In this document: positions 26,657 through 39,117 of the stretch, in pieces
Layout of the letters: every line of letters begins with the position of its first letter
Position numbering within the stretch: the first letter of the stretch is position 1
Assembly: GCF_001598235.1 (NCBI RefSeq)
Contig: NZ_BCYO01000025.1
Coordinates: 1 to 58,249 of the forward strand
Direction of reading: 5' to 3'
DNA from: Polaromonas jejuensis NBRC 106434
GTDB taxonomy: Bacteria; Pseudomonadota; Gammaproteobacteria; Burkholderiales; Burkholderiaceae_C
Length of the DNA: 58,249 bases
Notes under the pieces: generated by a model
The model's database searches: none
Seen by the model: the letters and a program-made list of their open reading frames with translations, nothing else
What the model was told of the DNA's origin: nothing
Position numbers and translations under genes: made by a program

Positions 26657-27511
26657 CTAGGGCTGCAACTGCTGGTAGACCGCCTGTGCGAGTTGCATCA
26701 GGCCTTCACGCGGCAGCCTGCCGGCCAGCGCATAACCAAAACCCTGATCCACCCAGTAAAAGTCGTGGATAGGGCCGTCCGTTGAAAAACTGAAGACCGT
26801 CTCGCGCTTGGCCGCCGCGCTGCTGTCGCCATTGAGGGCGCCCAGATACAGCGTGACGCGCTCGCCACTCTCGTTCTGGAACATGAACTGCGCCCGTGCG
26901 CCGGTCTCGCCGGGCAGCAAACGCCCGCCGACCAGCTCGTAGCCCTGCGCCGACAAATTGGGCACCTTCAGGGGCCTGCCCAGGCGTTTGGACAGCCATT
27001 GCACCAGGTGTTCCTGCTGCGCGGCCGTGACCTCGACCGGATGGCGCACCTCAGGCGCATACACCACATGCGCCACGGCCGCCTGGCGCGCAAATTCCTG
27101 ACCCGTGCCGCGCGCCTTGGCCAGGACCTGGCTTGTCTGCGGCCGCAATGAGGTCCATTGCCCGTGCGACAGCCAGCCCACACCAAAAGCCAGCGCAACG
27201 CTGGCGGCCATGCCGCCCCAGCGCCACCACTGGTCAAATTGCTGCTGCGAGCTGGTCAAGCGTTGCGCCGCCGCCAGCAAAGCCGGGGGCAGCGGCTCGC
27301 CCAGCAGCGGCCTGTGCAGCTCGCGCAGGGCTTCGCGCTGCGCCTGCCAGGCCTTGAGCGTGGCCATGGCCACCGCATCATTGAGCAGCCGCGTTTCGAG
27401 CGCGGCGCGTTCATGCGGCAACAGCCGCCTGTCGAGCAGGGCGTGCAGCTCGCTTTCGGACACGGAGTCAGGGGGGCGATTCGGATCCATGGGGCTATCC
27501 AGAGCAATCAT
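26657..27511 (-). CDS. Transmembrane anti-sigma factor
   Basis: 284 residues. A cytoplasmic N-terminal helical part (ELHALLDRRLLPHERAALETRL) suits an anti-sigma domain, but I see no HxxxCxxC zinc site. One membrane segment (GGMAASVALAFGVGWLS, about 99-115) leads to a periplasmic C-terminal domain of about 165 residues with VYAPEVRHPVEV and LVGGRLLPGETGARAQFMF. It overlaps the ECF sigma gene by four bases (ATGA), the classic arrangement for a cognate pair. A second ATG at 27490 is an alternative start. The signal released from the periplasm is unknown. Confidence 0.85.
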   Translation of the reverse strand: MIALDSPMDPNRPPDSVSESELHALLDRRLLPHERAALETRLLNDAVAMATLKAWQAQREALRELHRPLLGEPLPPALLAAAQRLTSSQQQFDQWWRWGGMAASVALAFGVGWLSHGQWTSLRPQTSQVLAKARGTGQEFARQAAVAHVVYAPEVRHPVEVTAAQQEHLVQWLSKRLGRPLKVPNLSAQGYELVGGRLLPGETGARAQFMFQNESGERVTLYLGALNGDSSAAAKRETVFSFSTDGPIHDFYWVDQGFGYALAGRLPREGLMQLAQAVYQQLQP

Positions 27512-28047
27512 TTGAGCCGATGCAGCACTTGCTTGCTGTTCATGCCTGGCGCAGCCGCCGCTCTTTCGGGGCTGCTTTCCATCAGTTCGCGCAGGCGGCT
27601 ACGCGCCCGTGACAGGCGCGACATCACCGTGCCCACCGGCACACCGGTGACTTTGGCCACTTCTTCATACGACATGTCTTCCAGGCTGACCAGCAGCAGC
27701 ACGGCGCGCTGGTCTTGCGGCAAACGCATCAGGCAGCGGTGCAAGTCGAGGGCCATGTCCAGGCCAGGGTCGGCGGCAATGAGTTCATCGTTCACCGTTT
27801 CCATATCGACCATTCTTCCTGTGCTGGACTGCCGGGCCGAGTGCCGCACCTGATTGATAAACTGGTTATGCATCAGGGTGAACAGCCAGGCCCGAAGATT
27901 GGAGCCTGCGATCCACAAGCACCATTTGCTGCAGGCTCGCTCCAGCGTGTCCTGCACCAGGTCATCGGCTGCCCAGGCATCACTGGTGAGCACGCGGGCG
28001 TAGCGCCGCAGTCCGGGAATCTGGGCAATGAGCTCAGAACGGTCCAT
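27508..28047 (-). CDS. ECF-type RNA polymerase sigma factor
   Basis: 179 residues. Region 2 is seen in YARVLTSDAWAADDLVQDTLERA and NLRAWLFTLMHNQFINQVRH; region 4 in LPQDQRAVLLLVSLEDMSYEEVAKVTGVPVGTVMSRLSRARSRLRE condensed from residues about 105-150. No region 1 or 3, as expected for group 4 sigma factors. It is followed with ATGA overlap by its anti-sigma gene and preceded, 41 bases upstream on the same strand, by a lipoprotein gene. The three probably form one autoregulated unit, though I could not define a promoter motif. Confidence 0.92.
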   Translation of the reverse strand: MDRSELIAQIPGLRRYARVLTSDAWAADDLVQDTLERACSKWCLWIAGSNLRAWLFTLMHNQFINQVRHSARQSSTGRMVDMETVNDELIAADPGLDMALDLHRCLMRLPQDQRAVLLLVSLEDMSYEEVAKVTGVPVGTVMSRLSRARSRLRELMESSPERAAAAPGMNSKQVLHRLK

Positions 28048-28088
28048 GGGCTGCAGCCGGGTTCGCCAGGGTCACGCCGCCGGCGGAC

Positions 28089-28481
28089 TCAGGGCTTGAC
28101 GATGTGCCAGACCCCCTGCACACCGTCGCCGGTCTTGTCGCCCGGCTTGGTGTCCTTGATCCAGTAGTACAGCGGTTTGCCCTTCATGGCCCACTGTTTC
28201 TTGCCGTCGTCGCGGGTGATGACCATGTAGTCGCCCGAGGCCTTGTCGCTGTCGCTGGCCATCAGGGGCGGCCAGTTGGTGGCGCACTGCCCGTTGCAGA
28301 CCGACTTGCCGCTGCCGGCGGTGTCTTTGTCGAAGATGTAGAGCGTCATCCCGTTCGGGCCCACCAGCATGCCGTCGGCCATTTTGGCTGGGCTCTGGGA
28401 ATACATGGAGGACATGGAGGACATGGAGGCACAGCCCGCAAGCAGCCCTGCGGACAGGGCGGCAATGGTGAAAAGTTTCAT
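28089..28481 (-). CDS. COG4315-type secreted repeat lipoprotein
   Basis: 130 residues. A lipoprotein signal peptide ends in the lipobox LLAGC (cysteine 17). The mature protein has the repeat family signature: MTLYIFDKDTAGSGKSVCNGQCATNWPPL and a second unit QWAMKGKPLYYWIKDTKPGDKTGDG condensed here from residues about 45-125. Function of the family is unknown. Just after the lipobox, a 9-bp tandem repeat encodes S-M-S-S-M-S-S-M. It lies upstream of the ECF sigma and anti-sigma genes on the same strand and may be a sensor or target of that system. Confidence 0.85.
   Translation of the reverse strand: MKLFTIAALSAGLLAGCASMSSMSSMYSQSPAKMADGMLVGPNGMTLYIFDKDTAGSGKSVCNGQCATNWPPLMASDSDKASGDYMVITRDDGKKQWAMKGKPLYYWIKDTKPGDKTGDGVQGVWHIVKP
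28404..28430. repeat. 9-bp tandem repeat after the lipobox
   Basis: Three units of CATGGAGGA/C in direct tandem. On the coding strand they encode repeated S-S-M. The unit length is a multiple of three, so slippage would change spacer length behind the lipidated cysteine without a frameshift. Confidence 0.8.
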
Positions 28482-28593
28482 GAGATTCTCCTTGTTCTGG
28501 TTGGCGCAGAAGATGTCTGCACCCCATAAACACCGGTGACGCCCGGATTATTCCATCCAGGCGCAAATTATCTTGAACCCGGCACCGGCCGGC

Positions 28594-29127
28594 TTACCGG
28601 TTTCTCGACTTCATGGCGCGCTCCACCTCGCGCTTGCCTTCGCGGTCCTTGATGGTGTCGCGCTTGTCGTGCTCGGCCTTGCCCTTGGCCAGGCCGATCT
28701 CGCATTTCACCTTGCCGGCCTTCCAGTGCAGGTTCAGCGGTACCAGCGTGAAGCCTTTTTGCTCGATCTTGCCCATCAGGCGCCGGATTTCGTCCTTGTG
28801 CATCAGCAGCTTCTTGGTGCGCACGGAGTCCGGCCGGACATGGGTGGATGCCGTGCCCAGCGGATTGATCTGGCAGCCGATGATGAAAAGTTCGCCGCCG
28901 CGGACCACGACATAGCCATCGGTGAGCTGCACCTTGCCCTCGCGCAGGGATTTGACCTCCCAGCCTTCGAGCACCATGCCGGCCTCGAAGCGTTCTTCAA
29001 TGTGGTAATTGAAAATGGCTTTTTTGTTGTCGGCAATGCGTACCGCGGCCGCTGCGGCCTTGGCGGAAGTTTTTCCGGAGGAGGCCGCGGCTGGTTTTTT
29101 GGAGGAGGATGCTTCTTTGGTGGCCAT
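28594..29127 (-). CDS. smpB: SsrA-binding protein SmpB
   Basis: 177 residues; the core is about 150. It binds tmRNA and delivers it to stalled ribosomes. The OB-fold blocks are clear: [46 protein letters not shown] and [27 protein letters not shown] in segments between residues 30 and 130, then the basic C-terminal tail [20 protein letters not shown] that folds on ribosome binding. The first 30 residues are an Ala/Ser/Lys extension seen in some beta-proteobacteria. Divergently arranged with ratA across 56 bases. Confidence 0.95.
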   Translation of the reverse strand: MATKEASSSKKPAAASSGKTSAKAAAAAVRIADNKKAIFNYHIEERFEAGMVLEGWEVKSLREGKVQLTDGYVVVRGGELFIIGCQINPLGTASTHVRPDSVRTKKLLMHKDEIRRLMGKIEQKGFTLVPLNLHWKAGKVKCEIGLAKGKAEHDKRDTIKDREGKREVERAMKSRNR

Positions 29128-29183
29128 GGCTAAAAATGTGAGGGCGGTGTCGGCTAATACAATTGCGCCCAGCCCATGATTGT

Positions 29184-29630
29184 ATGAAAACCGTTCACAA
29201 GTCCGTTCTCATTTGGTACAGCGCAGCCGAAATGTTTGCCCTGGTCACCGACGTCGCCCGCTATCCCGAGTTTTTGCCCTGGTGTGACCAGGCCGCCGTG
29301 CTGGATGAGGCCGCAGAGGGCATGACCGCCAAGGTGGGTATTTCCTTTGCGGGTCTTTCGCAAAGCTTCACCACGCGCAATGTCCATGAAAAGGATCGCA
29401 AGGTCAGTCTGAAGCTGATTGATGGGCCTTTTTCCAAGCTGGACGGCCACTGGGATTTCCATCCACTGGGCGACAGTGCCCAGCGTGCCTGCAAAGTCGG
29501 TCTCACTTTGCGCTATGACTTTGACAACGCAGCGCTGGCGGCGCTGGTCGGCCCGGTGTTCGACAAGATTGCCGGCAGCCTGGTCGATGCGTTTGTCAAA
29601 CGGGCCTCCCATGTCTATGGCGAAGCCTGA
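29184..29630 (+). CDS. ratA: START-like protein of the RatA/Coq10 family
   Basis: 148 residues, a single polyketide-cyclase/START domain: [50 protein letters not shown] and the C-terminal helix [16 protein letters not shown]. Relatives either assist coenzyme Q function (Coq10-like) or were named RatA for an effect on 70S assembly; the sequence does not separate these. ATG at 29184 begins the family's conserved start; a TTG start at 29163 is less likely. Its end overlaps rnfH by 14 bases. Confidence 0.88.
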   Translation: MKTVHKSVLIWYSAAEMFALVTDVARYPEFLPWCDQAAVLDEAAEGMTAKVGISFAGLSQSFTTRNVHEKDRKVSLKLIDGPFSKLDGHWDFHPLGDSAQRACKVGLTLRYDFDNAALAALVGPVFDKIAGSLVDAFVKRASHVYGEA

Positions 29631-29973
29631 GGGCGGAGTGCTCTTGAAGATATCTCTTGTGTATTCTCCCGCACCGCGGCAGGTGCGCGAATGGGTGCTG
29701 GAGGTGGCTGCGGGCACCAGCATCGCGCAGACGCTCGCGCAATGCAGGATTTTTGAGGAGTTCCCGGAACTGCAGATCGGTCGCTTGTCGGTGGGGGTCT
29801 GGGGCCGTAAAACGACGCCAGGCCATCTCTTGCACGACAAGGACAGGGTCGAAATTTACCGTGGCCTGCGCGTGGATCCCAAGGTCGCGCGCCGCGAGCG
29901 CTTTAACCGCCAGGGGGTGAAAAGAGCCGGGCTGTTTGCCAAACGACGCGACGGTGGGAAAGCCGGCTACTGA
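29617..29973 (+). CDS. rnfH: RnfH family ubiquitin-fold protein
   Basis: 118 residues. The beta-grasp RnfH fold is visible: KISLVYSPAPRQVREWVLEV, GTSIAQTLAQCRI, QIGRLSVGVWGRKTTPGHLL and DRVEIYRGLRVDPKVARRERF. A Lys/Arg-rich tail follows. It overlaps the 3' end of ratA, an arrangement conserved in many proteobacteria beside smpB. Older names ratB and 'toxin-antitoxin' are not supported by sequence. Start at 29617 is preferred, but 29611 is also possible. Its molecular role is unclear. Confidence 0.88.
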   Translation: MAKPEGGVLLKISLVYSPAPRQVREWVLEVAAGTSIAQTLAQCRIFEEFPELQIGRLSVGVWGRKTTPGHLLHDKDRVEIYRGLRVDPKVARRERFNRQGVKRAGLFAKRRDGGKAGY

Positions 29974-30027
29974 GGCCGCAAAATGGCGCTTGGCCGGCTG
30001 CGCGGCTCCGCAAAGTCAGCCAGTACC

Positions 30028-30555
30028 CTATTGGCAGCTGCTGTCCGCAACACCCTGGGTGCGCTTGACTTCTTCCGCACGCTTGGTGTCGTCCATGTAT
30101 TCCCGTTCACCCTTGGCGTTGGCATTACTGATGCGGATGCCTGATTGCAGCGTTGCCAGGTAGCGTTTGGCGTGATCGCAGGTTTCCGCCTTTGCCACGG
30201 CTTGCTTTTCCTCTTCGGCTTTCTTCTTGGCGGCTTCCTCACCTTCGGCCTGTTTTTTCCTGGCTTCAAGTTCTTTGTCTTTGCCCGACAGCTTGGGGGC
30301 GCCGGTTTTGCCCGAAGACGCCGCCGTAGCAGGCGGCGCGGCCGTGGTTTCGCTGGCGGGTATCGCTGTCATGCGATAGCTGCCACCGGGGCGCTTCAGA
30401 ATATCTTTCTCCTGGATCTCGGCGGGTGGCGAACGGTCGCTGAATACTTTACGACCGTCCTTGTCAATCCATTGCCATTGGGCAAACGCGGTGAGGGTAA
30501 ATGACCCGCAGGCGAGGGCCAGAACAAGGGCTTTTGAAGCAGGTTTGAAATCCAT
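30028..30555 (-). CDS. DUF4124 domain-containing exported protein
   Basis: 175 residues. A signal peptide (KALVLALACGSFTLTAFA) precedes the DUF4124 domain QWQWIDKDGRKVFSDRSPP, a short beta unit common in beta- and gamma-proteobacteria and of unknown role. A Thr/Ala-rich linker leads to a highly charged coiled coil (about 90-125, Lys/Glu/Ala), followed by CDHAKRYLATLQSGIRI and a terminal CQ; the two cysteines could pair in the periplasm. It stands alone, facing guaB across 148 bases. Confidence 0.8.
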   Translation of the reverse strand: MDFKPASKALVLALACGSFTLTAFAQWQWIDKDGRKVFSDRSPPAEIQEKDILKRPGGSYRMTAIPASETTAAPPATAASSGKTGAPKLSGKDKELEARKKQAEGEEAAKKKAEEEKQAVAKAETCDHAKRYLATLQSGIRISNANAKGEREYMDDTKRAEEVKRTQGVADSSCQ

Positions 30556-30568
30556 CGCGCCAGTGTAG

Positions 30569-32173
<1,605 letters not shown>

Positions 32174-32191
32174 GCTTTCAGCCGGCCATGG

Positions 32192-32224
32192 GGCGTCTGG
32201 CAGCAGACGCCTTTTCTTTTTTTG
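32192..32224 (+). terminator. Intrinsic terminator between guaB and guaA
   Basis: GGCGTCTG (32192-32199) and CAGACGCC (32204-32211) form a perfect 8-bp stem with a GCAG loop, followed by TTTTCTTTTTTT. It lies in the 71-base gap between guaB and guaA, so the two may be only partly co-transcribed. Confidence 0.8.
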
Positions 32225-32244
32225 CCTTGAAGAAACCGCCCCTC

Positions 32245-33864
<1,620 letters not shown>

Positions 33865-33886
33865 CATTGGCGTGCGGGATCGCGCG

Positions 33887-34954
33887 TCATCCGGCCCGCT
33901 GCGCCTGAATCTCTGCTGCCAGCGCCGCCACTGACAGCGGCGCACAACCTTCCGCCTTGTTGCTCAGCGTCACATAAGCGTGATGACCCGCCCTTGTCGT
34001 GGCATTGATGACACGGGCCAGCATAGCCCTGGTTTCCAGGTCCTCGTCCACCAGCCGGTCATAAGGCAGATAGCGGTTGGCAGCATCCTCATAGCCGTAG
34101 GCACCATGCATGCGGTGCAAATTCCAGCGACAAACCAGGGGCCCCGGCCACAGGGCACGCAGCAGCGGCAACTGGCCCTCAATCGGTGGCATTTTGGCGT
34201 GCAGGCCCAGGCAATAAGTGGCGCCGGCCTCACGCAGCACCGCCGCAAATTCAGGCCTCAGCCATAGCGGGTCGCGCACCTCCACGGCGACCACCGCATC
34301 GGGCGCTTCGCTGGCAAGCGGCGGCAGCGCTTGCAGCATGGCAGCCAGCCGCTGCAACAACTCCGGCAGGCGTGCGTGCAGGGCGGCAGGCAGAGGGCTG
34401 ATCTGGAATACCAGCGCGCCCAGTTTCCTGTTCAAGCCCTGCATGGCCGGCAACACGAAATCCTGCACGGCCAGTTCCGGGCTGAGGAATGCAGGGTTGG
34501 CCTGCATGGCGCGGCCGGTCTCGGTGCGCACGGTAGCGTCGGTGACCACAGCCGGCGCCTTGACGACAAATCGAAAATCGTCGCTTACCTGGGCCGCATA
34601 GGCGGCGTACTGCGCGGCAGTCAGCGGTCGGTAAAAAGCCCGGTCCAGGCTCACGGTGCGAAACAGGGGGTGCTGGGCATAGGCGGCCAGCCCGTGTTTC
34701 GAGAGCTGGTTTTCCGCATAGTCGCCATCCCAGACCAGTCCGTTCCAGCCGGGATAGGTCCACGATGAGGTGCCCAGTCGCGCCAGCTCGGGCAGCGCCT
34801 CCGCCAATTCAAGGTGGGCCGGCGCGGGCGTTTGTGGATTTACTTTGAGGCCGCCGGTTTTCGCCCTTGCCGCGGGCTTCTTCAGCGCTGGCGGCACTGG
34901 CTTGGCCTGGGAGCGTTCGGGCAGTTCATCGTCGGGAAATAATGCATCTTGCAT
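33887..34954 (-). CDS. DUF72 family protein
   Basis: 355 residues. After an 80-residue Pro/Ala/Lys-rich N-terminal part, the DUF72 barrel begins with LARLGTSSWTYPGWNGLVW, continues with YAENQLSKHGLAAYAQHPLFRTVSLD and FVVKAP, and includes VAVEVRDPLWLRPEF and YVTLSNKAEG. These YecE-like proteins have a TIM-barrel fold and unknown function. The start at 34954 gives MQDALFPDDELPE; no ribosome-binding site is obvious. It faces away from the PaiB-like gene 64 bases to its right. Confidence 0.82.
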   Translation of the reverse strand: MQDALFPDDELPERSQAKPVPPALKKPAARAKTGGLKVNPQTPAPAHLELAEALPELARLGTSSWTYPGWNGLVWDGDYAENQLSKHGLAAYAQHPLFRTVSLDRAFYRPLTAAQYAAYAAQVSDDFRFVVKAPAVVTDATVRTETGRAMQANPAFLSPELAVQDFVLPAMQGLNRKLGALVFQISPLPAALHARLPELLQRLAAMLQALPPLASEAPDAVVAVEVRDPLWLRPEFAAVLREAGATYCLGLHAKMPPIEGQLPLLRALWPGPLVCRWNLHRMHGAYGYEDAANRYLPYDRLVDEDLETRAMLARVINATTRAGHHAYVTLSNKAEGCAPLSVAALAAEIQAQRAG

Positions 34955-35018
34955 GGCAGCTGCAAGTCTAATGGTGCTGGCAAAATGTGCGCACCACCAA
35001 TCCACAGACGACCGCACG

Positions 35019-35639
35019 ATGTACCTCCCACCGCAATTCAAGGCGAAAGACGAGGCGCATGCCTGGGCGCTGATCCGCGCCTACCCTTTTGCATCGCTCA
35101 TCTCCAATGACGATGCAGGCCTGCCCTTTGTCACGCCGTTGCCGCTGCACCTCGAATATGCCGATGGCCGGGCGGTCTTGCTGGGCCACTGTGCCAAACC
35201 GAACCCGCACTGGCGCTACCTTCAAGCAAGGCCTCAAGCCCTTGTGACTTTCATGGGGCCGCACGCCTACATGACCCCCCGGGTCTACCCGGCCTTGGCG
35301 CGTGTGCCGACCTGGAACTATCTGACGGTGCACTGCACGGTGACGGCTCGGCTGATCGAGCATTTTGACGGCAAAGACCGCCTGCTCAAGCACCTGATCC
35401 ACGACCATGATCCGGCCTACGCGGAGCAATGGCGCGCGCTGCCGGAGGACTACCAGCACAAGATGATGAACGGCATTGTGGCGTTCGAATTAGAGGTCGT
35501 TGACCTGCAGTGCAAGCTCAAACTCAACCAGCACCGGCCCGAGGCGCATGCGGCGATGAAGGCGGCCTATGCTGCGGGCAATGAGAATGAACGGGCTCTT
35601 GCGCAGTGGATGGATAAACTCGATTCCAGAGCGCTCTGA
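35019..35639 (+). CDS. PaiB-like FMN-binding protein
   Basis: 206 residues. Family marks: MYLPPQFKAKDEAHAWALIRAYPFASLIS at the start, PLPLHLEY, LLGHCAKPNPHWRYL, VPTWNYLTVHCTV, and MMNGIVAFELEV near the end. The fold is a flavin-reductase-type split barrel; Bacillus PaiB was described as a negative regulator of sporulation and protease genes, but in proteobacteria the role is open. The start at 35019 gives the conserved first residues. The next small gene follows one base after the stop. Confidence 0.87.
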   Translation: MYLPPQFKAKDEAHAWALIRAYPFASLISNDDAGLPFVTPLPLHLEYADGRAVLLGHCAKPNPHWRYLQARPQALVTFMGPHAYMTPRVYPALARVPTWNYLTVHCTVTARLIEHFDGKDRLLKHLIHDHDPAYAEQWRALPEDYQHKMMNGIVAFELEVVDLQCKLKLNQHRPEAHAAMKAAYAAGNENERALAQWMDKLDSRAL

Positions 35640-35640
35640 T

Positions 35641-35894
35641 ATGCGCGCGATTTTTGGTGTTCTCGGTTTGCTGGTCGCGCTGGGCATTGTGGGGCTGCTG
35701 GTCAAAAAACAGCTGGCAGCTACCCGGCAGGCCCTCCCGGCACTGGCCTTGCCCGCGTCTGCCAGCCCGGATGGCGGGGCCACAAAGCCCGCCACCGCAG
35801 TCCAGGAACAATCGCAGCAAGTCCAGCAGCAATACAAGCAGGCCCTCGAGGCCGCCATGCAGCAGGCGCGGCCGGTGCAGGATGAAAATAAATG

Positions 35895-35895
<1 letters not shown>
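35641..35895 (+). CDS. Small single-pass membrane protein
   Basis: 84 residues. One membrane helix near the start (FGVLGLLVALGIVGLLV) is followed by KKQ and a Gln/Ala/Pro-rich tail with a short amphipathic helix (QQYKQALEAAMQQARP). No family is recognised. It starts one base after the stop of the PaiB-like gene and so is probably co-translated with it. Its last base is adjacent to repeat copy G. Confidence 0.65.
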
Positions 35896-37356
<1,461 letters not shown>

Positions 37357-37459
37357 GCGTCCGGGCATCGAACACCTGTATGTCTGCTTCCAAGGTCCGT
37401 GGCACCTCGAGAGCGAACACTTTCAACACCAGGCCAGCGGCAATGGGATACTTGTACCC

Positions 37460-38410
37460 GTGAAAAAACATATCTACATCTACTCGCCCTCCAGCGCCGT
37501 GCGCGACAAAGCCAGCTTCAAGCGCGGCGTCAAGCGTCTGCAGGCACTGGGCCATGAAGTCGAAATTGACGAAGCTGCGCTGGCCACGCACCAGCGTTTT
37601 GCCGGCGACGACGAAACCCGGCTGGCCGCCATCCACCGCGCCGCAGCCAGCGGTGCCGATGTGGCCCTGATCTCGCGCGGCGGCTATGGCCTCTCGCGCA
37701 TATTGCCGGGCATCAATTACAAGGCCGTGGCCAAAGCCATCGGCAAGGGCACCGAGTTTGTCGGCTTGAGTGACTTCACGGCATTTCAGCTGGCCTTGCT
37801 GGCGAAGACCGGCGCCGTGTCCTGGGCCGGCCCTGCGCTGGGCGAGGACTTCGGCACCGAGGCGGCGCCAGACGACATCATGGAAGCCTGTTTTGACGAC
37901 CTGATCACGGGGCAGGGCGAGGGCTGCGGCTGGCAGTTGCCCAAGAGTGCTACGAATTCAGTAGCTGGTAGCGCAGCAACTGCGGGTGCCACAGCCAAAT
38001 TCAACATCAAGGATGCGGTGCTGTGGGGCGGCAATTTGGCCATGTTGTCCTCCTTGGTGGGCACGCCCTATTTGCCCGCCATCAAGGGCGGCATCCTGTT
38101 TATCGAGGATGTGGGCGAGCACCCTTTCCGCCTGGAACGCATGCTGACGCAGTTGCTGCATGCCGGTGTGTTGGCTCAGCAAAAGGCGGTGATTTTCGGG
38201 CAGTTCAGCAATTACAAGCTGGTGCCGCACGACAAGGGCTTCAAGTTGCCCACCGTGGTGGCGTGGCTGCAGGGCCAGATCAAGGCGCGCGTGCTGACCG
38301 GGCTGCCGTTTGGCCATGTGCCCACCAAGGTGCTGCTGCCCATCGGTCAAAAAGTGACGCTGGCTGTGGAAGACCGGGATGCATTTTTGCTGTGGAGCCA
38401 TCAGCACTAG
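37460..38410 (+). CDS. LD-carboxypeptidase (peptidase S66) with in-frame repeat
   Basis: 316 residues with a GTG start chosen because KKHIYIYSPSSAV is the natural family start. S66 motifs: ALISRGGYGLSRIL, GLSDFTAFQ with the likely nucleophile serine, VLWGGNLAMLSSLVGTPY and FGHVPTKVLLPIG. It would trim the terminal D-Ala from murein tetrapeptides in the cytoplasm, or act on related amides (MccF). Residues about 164-182 (A-T-N-S-V-A-G-S-A...) are encoded by copy H of the dispersed element and sit before the FNIKDAVLWGG strand, where relatives have a shorter loop. Confidence 0.87.
   Translation: MKKHIYIYSPSSAVRDKASFKRGVKRLQALGHEVEIDEAALATHQRFAGDDETRLAAIHRAAASGADVALISRGGYGLSRILPGINYKAVAKAIGKGTEFVGLSDFTAFQLALLAKTGAVSWAGPALGEDFGTEAAPDDIMEACFDDLITGQGEGCGWQLPKSATNSVAGSAATAGATAKFNIKDAVLWGGNLAMLSSLVGTPYLPAIKGGILFIEDVGEHPFRLERMLTQLLHAGVLAQQKAVIFGQFSNYKLVPHDKGFKLPTVVAWLQGQIKARVLTGLPFGHVPTKVLLPIGQKVTLAVEDRDAFLLWSHQH
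37948..38005 (+). repeat. 58-nt dispersed element, copy H (in coding sequence)
   Basis: TGCTACGAATTCAGTAGC (1-18), GCGC at 24-27 and GTGCCACAGCCA at 39-50. It is translated as A-T-N-S-V-A-G-S-A in the LD-carboxypeptidase gene, in the same frame as copies F and I. Confidence 0.82.
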
Positions 38411-38432
38411 GCTGGCCAAGGCCTGTGCGCAG

Positions 38433-38460
38433 ACAAAAATAAACCAGCGCGAGGCTGGTT
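38433..38460 (-). terminator. Intrinsic terminator after the small minus-strand gene
   Basis: AACCAGC and GCTGGTT (38442-38448, 38454-38460) pair around GCGAG; on the minus strand TTATTTTTG follows. It probably ends the transcript of the gene at 38484-38825. Confidence 0.65.
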
Positions 38461-38483
38461 GATGGCTGGGCGAAGGGCAGTGT

Positions 38484-38825
38484 TCAGGTGGTCAGTGAAC
38501 TGGGCCGTGAACACAGCCCGCGCGGCAACAGTCCCTTGAACTTGTCATTGATGCGTTCGATTTTTTCGCGGGCAAGGGTTTCGCCGTGCATGGCCGCCAG
38601 CACAGCCATCACGTCCCCACGGATGTACCACAGGCCTTGGGCATCCTGGGCATAACGCACCCGGCGCGTAATCCTGGGGTAGTTTTTTTCACCAAACTCG
38701 CCGAGCTCGTCCAGGATGAACTGGCGGATGTCGTCGATGCGGTCTTCCAGCATGGAGGGCGTGACTTCAACCGGCCCCAGCAAGGCCATGAAACTGTTTT
38801 TTAAGTTGGTACTCAACCAGCGCAT
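38484..38825 (-). CDS. Conserved-looking small protein, unknown function
   Basis: 113 residues; I do not recognise the family. It begins MRWLSTNLKNSFMALLGPVEV and is mainly helical and charged, with DDIRQFILDELGEFGE, RRVRYAQDAQGLWYIRGDVMAVLA and REKIERINDKFKGLLP. No signal peptide or membrane segment. The start at 38825 has AGGAGA about 12 bases upstream, and an intrinsic terminator follows. A longer frame to 38936 lacks support. Confidence 0.7.
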   Translation of the reverse strand: MRWLSTNLKNSFMALLGPVEVTPSMLEDRIDDIRQFILDELGEFGEKNYPRITRRVRYAQDAQGLWYIRGDVMAVLAAMHGETLAREKIERINDKFKGLLPRGLCSRPSSLTT

Positions 38826-39117
38826 TGGCTCAAAACTTTCTCCTGGAAATCTGCAGGTATGGGCGTGGGGGCGATCAGCTCGTTCACGCGGAAGGATTTC
38901 TTCTGTTAGATTAAGACCGACTTGGCCCGAGTGCAAGTTGTTTTGACTAAATGGTTAACGTAAAACAACAATTGAATCAAGACGTTAGTAACCAGATGTC
39001 AGGTGAATTCTAGATACCGGTTGAACCTAAATCTTTTGCGTTATATCGCTTGTTAGTCCCCTAACCAAAAGTTTAACTTCCATTTATTTCACTTTCTTTT
39101 CAGCCGCCGAGACCGAC

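Noticed and set aside
29184..29973. RatA-RnfH as a toxin-antitoxin system
   Set aside because: The pair is a conserved housekeeping neighbour of smpB; the sequences are a START-domain protein and a ubiquitin-fold protein, and the toxin-antitoxin naming is historical.
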